Shown here in pieces: positions 16,112 through 22,466 of a stretch of 64,000 bases of DNA. Made by a program: the position numbers and the translations under genes. The DNA lies in contig NZ_SBHN01000009.1 of the NCBI RefSeq assembly GCF_006980715.1, positions 62,001 through 126,000 of the forward strand, read 5' to 3'. The notes under the pieces were generated by a model. That model was not told the origin of the DNA and did not search any database. It saw only the letters and a list, made by a program, of their open reading frames with translations. The DNA is from Telmatospirillum sp. J64-1 (GTDB lineage Bacteria > Pseudomonadota > Alphaproteobacteria > Rhodospirillales > Magnetospirillaceae). Each line of letters opens with the position of its first letter. Position 1 is the stretch's first letter.

Positions 16112-18016
16112 TCAGGCTTCGCCCAGATGCAGCACATGGTCGGCCAGCGCCAGGGTCGTCGCACGGTGACTGGCCACCAGAACCGCCATCCCCCGTTCCC
16201 GTAATGCAGCGAACAAGGCCGCCTGGATTTCCTCGTCCAGGGCGGCGGTCGCCTCATCCAGGACCAGCAGGTCGGGATTTCGCGCCAGGGCCCGCGCGAT
16301 CAGCAGGCGCTGCATCATTCCGGCCGGGAAGATCCCCTCGCCCACGATGGTCTGGATGCCCATGGGCAGCGCGGCGATATCCTCGTCCAGGCGGACCAGC
16401 CGCGCCGCCTCCCATGCTTGCTCGGGCGGCAGGGGCGACATGCCGAGGATGACGGAGCGCACGGTTGCCAGTTCCACCCTTTCGTCCTGCAGGACGCTGC
16501 CCATCCGGTCGCGGCAGGCCCGCATGTTCCATGCGGAAAGGCGCTGCCCGTTCAGCAGGACCTCGCCACTATCCGGCGGCATCAGCCCCAATGCCAGCAT
16601 CAGCAGCGTGCTTTTTCCGCTTCCCGAGGGGCCGGCGAGAGCCACCACCTCTCCCCGCTTCACCGTCAGAGTGATTCCGCGCAGGCAGGGAGCGGCGGCA
16701 CCGGGATAGGTGAAGCAGACATCCACCAGCGCCAGTTCCTCGATCCGCGCGGGAACCGGCGCCGCCGCGAAGCCTTCCGGCTCGGCTTCCAGCACCGGCT
16801 GCAAGGGGGAAAGCCGCACCGATAAAGGCAGCTTGCCGAAAGCCTCGGCCAGATGCGCCGCGCCTTGCGCCGCCACCCAGGCCGCCAGGGCCGCGCCTCC
16901 TACCGCCGTGACCTGCCGCCCTTCCCCCAGGAGCAGACCGACCGCCGCCAATGGGGCGGCGAAAAGCATCACTCGCCCGGCAGCAACGGCGGCAGCCCGA
17001 ATCAGCCGCTCGTCCCGGGCCGAGCTCAGCAGGTCCTTCATCGCTTCCTGCGCTCTTCCGGCTGCCCAGCCCACCGCACCCAGCAGCCGCAATTGCGGCA
17101 GGGCGGGCAATGACCGGGACAGGGTCTCCTCCAGCTCGGGCAGAACCTGCTCCCTGCGATGACGCAGAGCATCGGCATGCCGCAGCAAAAGTCCCTTCCC
17201 CCCGCCGCCGATCACCAGGAGGACCATCACCGCCAGCGCCGGGCCGGGAGCGGCATAGACCAGCACCGCCAGAGCCGGCAGCAGCAGAGCCAGGCCCTGG
17301 AGCACAAGGCCAGGGTGATCGTTCCTGTCCTGCATGGCGCTCAAGCCGTGATGCAGATGGCCCGATATCGTCGCCGCCCCCGCCTCTTGCAGCGGGCGCA
17401 GGGGCAAGGCCAGCAGACGCTCCCACAGGGCGGCATGAAGCCCCTGATCCGTCCGGCCGCTTCGGCGCGCAGAGGCAAGGCGGCGGAGATACTCGAACAC
17501 CGCCCCGGCCACGACGGCCAAGGCCAGCACCGCGATCATTCCCCCAGCGCCCAGGGACGGAAGAGACAACAGCGCCAGGGCCGGAATGACGGCCAACACA
17601 CCGGCACCCAGGGCTGCAACCGTTTCCACAGCACGATCCTCGCCACTGCCCTGCCCGGCGAAGCGGTGCCAGAGCGGCGGAGTCAGGACCTTCTCCTTGC
17701 AGCACCGGCTCACGGAATAGGCCTGGCGGACCAGGCGAGACGCGGTTGCATCATCAAGAGGACGGGGCCGTTCCTCCCCCGCTTCCACCACCTGATATCC
17801 ACCCTGCAGGAAATCCGGCGCGAGCACCAGCGCCCGTTCCTCCGCCGGATCGAACGCAAGCAGCAGGCCGTGATCCTCCCGCCACCACCGACGCTGACGC
17901 AACCGGACACGGCGCAGACGGATGTCCGCCGCCAGGGCCGCGTCACGCAGCGCCATGCCGTCCTGTGGAAAGGCGACAGCGATCCGCGCCAAGGCACGCG
18001 CCACATCCGGGGTCAC
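16112..18016 (-). CDS. Second NHLP export ABC subunit, no peptidase, degenerate signature motif
   Basis: This 634-residue permease/ATPase lies downstream of the second C39-ABC protein and overlaps it through a GTGA junction (GTG start at 18014-18016). A short N-terminal region (about 150 residues) precedes six membrane segments and the ATPase domain. Walker A (GPSGSGKST), Walker B (LLVLDEATAALD) and the switch His (VASHRAT) are intact, but the ABC signature reads FPAGMMQRL instead of LSGGQ. In a heterodimer this inactivates the site that pairs with the Walker motifs of its partner, which itself lacks the switch His. It is about 330 residues shorter than its forward-operon counterpart. Confidence 0.85.
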   Translation of the reverse strand: MTPDVARALARIAVAFPQDGMALRDAALAADIRLRRVRLRQRRWWREDHGLLLAFDPAEERALVLAPDFLQGGYQVVEAGEERPRPLDDATASRLVRQAYSVSRCCKEKVLTPPLWHRFAGQGSGEDRAVETVAALGAGVLAVIPALALLSLPSLGAGGMIAVLALAVVAGAVFEYLRRLASARRSGRTDQGLHAALWERLLALPLRPLQEAGAATISGHLHHGLSAMQDRNDHPGLVLQGLALLLPALAVLVYAAPGPALAVMVLLVIGGGGKGLLLRHADALRHRREQVLPELEETLSRSLPALPQLRLLGAVGWAAGRAQEAMKDLLSSARDERLIRAAAVAAGRVMLFAAPLAAVGLLLGEGRQVTAVGGAALAAWVAAQGAAHLAEAFGKLPLSVRLSPLQPVLEAEPEGFAAAPVPARIEELALVDVCFTYPGAAAPCLRGITLTVKRGEVVALAGPSGSGKSTLLMLALGLMPPDSGEVLLNGQRLSAWNMRACRDRMGSVLQDERVELATVRSVILGMSPLPPEQAWEAARLVRLDEDIAALPMGIQTIVGEGIFPAGMMQRLLIARALARNPDLLVLDEATAALDEEIQAALFAALRERGMAVLVASHRATTLALADHVLHLGEA

Positions 18017-20058
18017 GATGCCGTCTCTTCTGTGTGGAGACGGCCGAGATCGATCACCTGTTCGCACTCCCCCAGATTCCAGGGCCTGCCGCTGGTGATC
18101 AGGACGGTGCATCCCAGCCGCCTCAACCGGCTGCGGATGGTCCTGTCCAATTCCGGTTCCAGGGAATCCAACGTCTCGTCCAGTACCAGCAAGGCCGGGC
18201 GGCGCAGCAAGGAGCGGGCCAGCATCAGGCGCCGCCTCTGGCCGCCGCTCAGTTCGGCGCCGCCGCGCACCAACTCCAGGCCCAACCCGCCGCGTGGTGC
18301 CAGGTCACCGGCCAAGCCGACCAGATCGAGCATTTCCCACAAGGCATCATCCGGATAGGCGGTGCTGCCGCAACGCAGGATGTCGGCCACGCTGCCCCGG
18401 TGCAGCGAATTGGCCGCATCCACCCAGGCCACTGCGCCGGGATGCCGTTGTGCGACAAGGCCGACCGGCTCGCCCCCCAACAGCACGCTTCCGGCATCCG
18501 GTTCCAGCAGGCCGCAGGCCATTTTCGCCAACACTGTCTTGCCGCTGCCGGACGGACCGACGATTCCGATCTGCGTCCCCGGTTCCGCCGTCAGGCTTAC
18601 GCCCGACAGTACCGGCCCCAGCAGCGGTGAAGGCCGGAACGACACGCCCTCCAGCACCAGACAGCCGGTGGGCCGGGGACCCACAGGCACGCTTTCCGAT
18701 GACGGGAGGGAGGTTTCCATATCCCTCAGCCGCGCCAACGTAGCGCGCAATTCATGCAGGCCGGGAAGCTGGCGGTCCAAACGGGCAAGCGGAAAGTGCA
18801 GCGCGACCGACAAAAGGGCCAGGACCGCGACTCCTCCCGCTGTCAGATATCCCTCCGTTACCCCAAGCCATCCAAGGCCGAGAGCCGCGGCCAATCCTGC
18901 CGCCGCCAGTCCGGTCAGCATTGCTCCCACCAGGGCATGCGTACCGGCCGCCTGCTGGGTCTCGGCCAGTTGCGCCGCATGACGACCGGCGAGCATGGTG
19001 AAAAGTTCGGCCTCGCCGCCCCCCGTCTTGCTGGTATGGATCGCCGCGATTATTCCCGGTTCTGGCAAGGTCCGGCCCCTGCCACCGGCACCTAGCCGGG
19101 CCACCACGCCCCCCCGACGGCCATAGACGCCGCACAGCACCGCGAGGCTTGCCAAGGCCGTCGCCACCACCACGCCGCCCGCCAGCGGGTCCAGGATCAC
19201 GGCTGCCACGGCGGGAATGAGCAGGATGGGCAGTTCCGCCACAGCCAAGACGGCGCCGAGATGAGTTTGCATCTTCACTGCCGCCATCGGCGCCTGGGCA
19301 ACCTGATCCGGCGAACGGCGGGCGAACCAGAGAGACGGCAGGCCCAGCAAGCGCATGAGACCTGTCGCCGCCACATCTCCGGCAAGCCGGGCCGCCAGAT
19401 GTTCCGACACCCGGTCCCGCAACCAGGCGGCGGCCAGGGCCGTCACAGCGGCCAGGACGAGAAAGAGCGCCCATCCGGCCTGCCCGTCCACCAGTTGTCC
19501 TGCCGCCAATGCGGCAGCGAGACCCGCCGCCTGGGTAGCCGCCGCCAGCGCCAGAACGGTCAGAACGCGGCTTCGATAGGGTGCCAGCCGTTCCAGGATC
19601 TGCCCGGCCCATCCCCGTTGCCTGGATGATCGGGCTGCATCCGCAGGGGGGCGGACAGTGATGGCGATGCCCGTGAAGTCCTCGGCGAAGATTTCCATCG
19701 GGATGATGCGCGGACCAAGCCCCGGGTCATTGACCCGCACTTCGCTGCCGGTCATTCCCTCGACCACCAGGAAGTGGATGAAACGGCTATGAACGATGAG
19801 GGGAAAGCCCAGCGCGGCCAGTTTCTCCGGTTCGGTCCGGAAGGCGCGGGCATCCATGCCATGGCGGCGGGCAAGCTGGATCAGGACACGCGCCGTCGTG
19901 CCCAGACGCGTGGAACCGGCCGCCTCCCGCAAGCTTTCCAAGGAAACGGGCTGGCGGTGATGCGCCAGAAGAATGGCCAAGGCGGCAAGACCGCATTCGG
20001 TCATCTCGCCCTGACGCAAATCGGGCGTTGCGCTTCCGCCGAACCGATGCAGCAGCAA
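18013..20058 (-). CDS. Second NHLP export ABC transporter with C39 leader peptidase, switch histidine missing
   Basis: This 681-residue protein has an N-terminal C39 peptidase with a complete triad (Cys22 in MTECG, His95 in SRFIHF, Asp111 in NDPGLGPR), six membrane segments and an ATPase domain. Walker A (GPSGSGKT), signature (LSGGQRRRL) and Walker B (LLVLDETLDSLE) are kept, but the H-loop reads LITSGRP instead of the usual AHRLS. The probable start is a TTG at 20056-20058; no ATG lies between it and the catalytic Cys with family-like spacing. It follows the two precursor peptide genes, so it is the nearest candidate protease and exporter for them, although leaders of this kind may also be cut by the forward-operon enzyme. 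Confidence 0.87.
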   Translation of the reverse strand: MLLHRFGGSATPDLRQGEMTECGLAALAILLAHHRQPVSLESLREAAGSTRLGTTARVLIQLARRHGMDARAFRTEPEKLAALGFPLIVHSRFIHFLVVEGMTGSEVRVNDPGLGPRIIPMEIFAEDFTGIAITVRPPADAARSSRQRGWAGQILERLAPYRSRVLTVLALAAATQAAGLAAALAAGQLVDGQAGWALFLVLAAVTALAAAWLRDRVSEHLAARLAGDVAATGLMRLLGLPSLWFARRSPDQVAQAPMAAVKMQTHLGAVLAVAELPILLIPAVAAVILDPLAGGVVVATALASLAVLCGVYGRRGGVVARLGAGGRGRTLPEPGIIAAIHTSKTGGGEAELFTMLAGRHAAQLAETQQAAGTHALVGAMLTGLAAAGLAAALGLGWLGVTEGYLTAGGVAVLALLSVALHFPLARLDRQLPGLHELRATLARLRDMETSLPSSESVPVGPRPTGCLVLEGVSFRPSPLLGPVLSGVSLTAEPGTQIGIVGPSGSGKTVLAKMACGLLEPDAGSVLLGGEPVGLVAQRHPGAVAWVDAANSLHRGSVADILRCGSTAYPDDALWEMLDLVGLAGDLAPRGGLGLELVRGGAELSGGQRRRLMLARSLLRRPALLVLDETLDSLEPELDRTIRSRLRRLGCTVLITSGRPWNLGECEQVIDLGRLHTEETAS

Positions 20059-20090
20059 AGCCTTTTAGAAATCCATGATAAACGGAAGTC

Positions 20091-20122
20091 GGCGCTGGTC
20101 CCATCCCGATGGAACCAGCGCC
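20091..20122 (-). terminator. Strong stem-loop between the precursor peptide genes and the exporter
   Basis: GGCGCTGGT (20091-20099) pairs perfectly with ACCAGCGCC (20114-20122), and the stem continues through CCAT/ATGG after one mismatch to a 4-nt loop. There is no T-run. In the 90-nt gap between the second precursor and its exporter such a structure would lower read-through or protect the upstream mRNA, giving more peptide than transporter. Confidence 0.55.
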
Positions 20123-20148
20123 ATTCTCACGGTGAAGAACCGCGTCGA

Positions 20149-20454
20149 TCAGCCCAGTTTGAGCTTGGTGCCATTAGTTTTATCAAATCTCACCGGCGCA
20201 ATGACGCCCCCGGCCACCAGATCCAGTTCATCGTCGGACAATTCCACGCCCTCATCCTTCAGAACGGCATGGAAACCAGCATCCGTTTCCGTCAACTGCA
20301 TCGGCTGGGGCAGAACCAGGCCGTAATGCGCCTTCACCGCCGCATTCAGGTCGGCCATCGCTTCGGCGCGGAAAGCCGGGTCACTCTTCAAACGCGCCAG
20401 GACCGTCTCGATGGTGTCCAGGCCGAACATTTCTTCAAGATTAACAGTAGACAT
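20149..20454 (-). CDS. NHLP-type precursor peptide B
   Basis: This 101-residue ribosomal peptide precursor has an 83-residue nitrile-hydratase-alpha-like leader (FRAEAMADLNAAV, YGLVLPQPM) ending in ELSDDELDLVAGG. Cutting after GG would release an 18-residue core, VIAPVRFDKTNGTKLKLG. The core has no Cys, one Asn, two Thr and three Lys, so lanthionine or thiazole chemistry is unlikely. The leader is identical to that of precursor A at 56 of 83 positions by eye, and both cores have Ala-Pro at positions 3-4 and Lys at position 9. It lies between precursor A and the C39 exporter on the same strand. Confidence 0.9.
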   Translation of the reverse strand: MSTVNLEEMFGLDTIETVLARLKSDPAFRAEAMADLNAAVKAHYGLVLPQPMQLTETDAGFHAVLKDEGVELSDDELDLVAGGVIAPVRFDKTNGTKLKLG

Positions 20455-20542
20455 TCACATAATCCTTTCTTGGAAATCGGCCTCGTCCGCCGGATCGGCA
20501 TGAAAGCCACGGTCAGTTCAAAAAACAGAGACGGGAAACGTC

Positions 20543-20827
20543 TTATCCCTGCTTCACACTAAAGCCGGGAGCCCGCGCCCCACCGGCCACCAGATCCAAT
20601 TCGTCGTCGGACAGCTCTTCGCTCCCCTCCGCCGGAATGGCATGAAAGCCGGAAGCGTCTTGGATCAGTTTCATCGGCTGCGGCAAGGTCACGCCGTAAT
20701 GTGCCTCCACCGCCGCATTCAGATCGGCCATCGCTTCGGCGCGGAAAACAGGATCGCTCTTCAGCCGTTCCACAACGGTCTGGATGGCGTCCGGGGTGAA
20801 TATCTCTTCGAAATTGACGGGCGTCAT
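20543..20827 (-). CDS. NHLP-type precursor peptide A
   Basis: This 94-residue precursor has an 83-residue nitrile-hydratase-like leader ending ELSDDELDLVAGG and an 11-residue predicted core, ARAPGFSVKQG. The start at 20827 is set by AAGGA upstream and by the match to the start of precursor B; a longer open frame 5' overlaps the GNAT gene and has no similarity. The core has a single Lys (position 9) and Ser, and no Cys. It is 47 nt downstream of the GNAT gene, so co-expression is likely. The mature product cannot be read from sequence, but acylation of Lys9 is the simplest hypothesis. Confidence 0.9.
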   Translation of the reverse strand: MTPVNFEEIFTPDAIQTVVERLKSDPVFRAEAMADLNAAVEAHYGVTLPQPMKLIQDASGFHAIPAEGSEELSDDELDLVAGGARAPGFSVKQG

Positions 20828-20874
20828 GGGCTCAAATCCTTGCCGATACTCAATTGAGTGGCTCTTCCAGAAAA

Positions 20875-21828
20875 TTAGTTCCGGCCTGAATCGGGCAGAA
20901 CGCCTTTGAACGAGAAAAAACTTTCGTCCACACGGAGCGCGATCGGCGCGAAGCGACGCTGCGTCAAGGCCATCATACGCGGCACGCAGGTGAAAAAGAA
21001 GGCGATGGAGTCCGGCCCGAAGGCCTCTGCCTGGCGGGCATAGGCATGCCAATAAGCCGTGACGAGCAGACCCGTATGCCACAGGGAACGCGCGAGATAG
21101 GCGCTGCGGTAGTGAATGGCCGGGCGATCACGGTAGCCGTCCAGCGGAATCCGGTCCGTCCGCTCGCCGATGACCCAGCCCAGCAACTGGTCGTCGCGCC
21201 GGACGGCTATGGAACAGGCTTCCTCGATCGGTGCCGAGCCCTCGTCAGGATGCATCTGGGGAATGTAATCCGGCTCGGCGGCCAAGGCCGCCAGGGCGGC
21301 AATATCGGCGGCATCCGGGGTCCGCCAGGGCTCGAAGGTAAAGCTGCCGGGGTCCCGCAGAGACCGTGCGACCGAAGACCATTGCGCGACAGCTTCCACC
21401 ATCGGGCCCGTTTCGCCGATGACCGAGATCTGCTCCAGACGAGGCGCCGACCATCCTGCGGAAGCGAGTGTCGCCGCCAGTGCCGCCCGTGCAGGCAGAC
21501 GGTTGGAATATCCTGTGGTGAGGGATGATGCGCCCTCTGCCCGCGCAGCCTCTTCCCAGGCTCGGACCAGGCCACATCCGATGCCGCGACGGCGCATGGC
21601 GGGGGTGACGCTCAGCGACAGCAGGCAGCCTCTCTCCCCCTGCATCTGCCCTAAGGCCAGTCCCACGGGAGTTTCGCCGGACCAAGCCCCCACGGCGATC
21701 CACGGAGCGGCAAGATCGTTGAGAACCGGGGCAAGGCGCGGAAAGCCCAGGGCGGCGAAGAGCGAGGCATTCCCATGCAAGCGCTCGAAAGCGACCGGCG
21801 GCGCGGCGAAGGGCATCACGGAAGACAT
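20875..21828 (-). CDS. Two-domain GNAT acyltransferase, candidate peptide maturase
   Basis: This 317-residue protein contains a GNAT domain (about residues 40-135) with a clear acyl-CoA binding motif, RRRGIGCGLVRAWEE, and a second half (about 160-310) that looks like a diverged GNAT repeat without a full motif A. It is the first gene of the reverse operon that contains the two precursor peptides and their exporter, and the only modifying enzyme seen there. GNAT maturases that attach fatty acyl groups to Lys or Orn side chains of leader-type peptides are known (selidamides). That it acts on Lys9 of the two cores is inferred from context. An alternative is a self-protection N-acetyltransferase. 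Confidence 0.82.
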   Translation of the reverse strand: MSSVMPFAAPPVAFERLHGNASLFAALGFPRLAPVLNDLAAPWIAVGAWSGETPVGLALGQMQGERGCLLSLSVTPAMRRRGIGCGLVRAWEEAARAEGASSLTTGYSNRLPARAALAATLASAGWSAPRLEQISVIGETGPMVEAVAQWSSVARSLRDPGSFTFEPWRTPDAADIAALAALAAEPDYIPQMHPDEGSAPIEEACSIAVRRDDQLLGWVIGERTDRIPLDGYRDRPAIHYRSAYLARSLWHTGLLVTAYWHAYARQAEAFGPDSIAFFFTCVPRMMALTQRRFAPIALRVDESFFSFKGVLPDSGRN

Positions 21829-22185
21829 TCCGTACCGCCTCTCTTGCCCTTGAACGCCCCATACTTCTGCATTCCGCCTCTTCCTTCGCCGGTTCGACTT
21901 ACGAACTGCGTGCCGTGAAGGCGGCGCAGACTTCCTTATCGCCTTTCAAGGGTTTTCACTCTCGGAAGGCGGAGGTTCGTGTGCCTAAATTCCATCTGGA
22001 ATCACGGCACTATGCGGGAGCGCCCCTGTGCCATCAAGTGACAAAACCACTCGCGCCGGGGATTGGGCCATGCCTATGCCGCAAGCAATATCTCCCCTCT
22101 TTTTGCCTTGGCACGGGAACAGGGGATAGGATGCGGTCCGACCGTCAAGGAATTTGCGGCAGAACCGGACGAACAAGGTGCCCCC
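21829..22185. promoter_or_regulatory. Divergent promoter region between the GNAT operon and the truncated HlyD gene
   Basis: These 357 nt separate two divergent genes and hold the promoters of both. The clearest element is the dyad at 21981-22010. An open frame with a TTG start at 22063 enters the truncated HlyD frame, but its first 41 codons show no family similarity. I see no other gene in it. Confidence 0.5.
21981..22010. promoter_or_regulatory. Long interrupted palindrome, candidate operator
   Basis: An inner 14-nt palindrome ATTCCATCTGGAAT (21989-22002) is flanked symmetrically by GTGCC (21981-21985) and GGCAC (22006-22010), so 11 of 14 mirrored pairs match around one centre. It lies 150 nt upstream of the GNAT operon and is well placed for a regulator of the peptide locus. 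Its left part TAAATTCCAT recurs upstream of the kinase gene at 26186. Confidence 0.5.
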
Positions 22186-22392
22186 GTGCAAGAGACCGAC
22201 GCTCCCCCCACCCCCGCCGCCCGCAAGCACTTGTTCCGGCAGGCCGCCCTCGACGGCCTATCGGCAACGGAAGACCTGGACCATCCCCCCACCCTGGCCA
22301 AGGCCGGATGGCGGGTCTGGCTCCTGGGGCTGGCGCTGGCCTGCGCCGTGGCGGCGCTCGTGCTCCTTGCGCCGCACCTGCCGCCGCCCTGA
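22186..22392 (+). CDS. Truncated NHLM HlyD: N-terminal signature plus one membrane segment
   Basis: This 68-residue product, from a GTG at 22186 with AAGG upstream, contains LFRQAALDGLSATEDLD and then GWRVWLLGLALACAVAALVLLA, a single membrane span. The first stretch aligns with IFRQSALDRLSSPDQLD of the complete adaptor at 9210 (FRQ, ALD, LS, LD and the GW before the membrane span are shared). The protein stops just after the span, where the full adaptor enters its periplasmic domains. A strong terminator follows, so it is a defined short gene rather than an obvious frameshift. It may be a decayed adaptor of the second exporter or a small membrane partner; which one is not decidable here. Confidence 0.6.
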   Translation: MQETDAPPTPAARKHLFRQAALDGLSATEDLDHPPTLAKAGWRVWLLGLALACAVAALVLLAPHLPPP

Positions 22393-22406
22393 CGCCGGAC
22401 AAACAA

Positions 22407-22430
22407 AAAGGCCCGCCGAAGCGGGCCTTT
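22407..22430. terminator. Bidirectional terminator between the truncated HlyD and the TRAP permease
   Basis: A perfect 10-bp stem AAAGGCCCGC (22407-22416) with GCGGGCCTTT (22421-22430) closes on the tetraloop CGAA and has A- and T-runs on both sides. It lies between convergent stops (22392 and 22467). Confidence 0.9.
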
Positions 22431-22466
22431 CGTCCTCCATGACGCCATTGCCGGCGCAGGAAAGGG

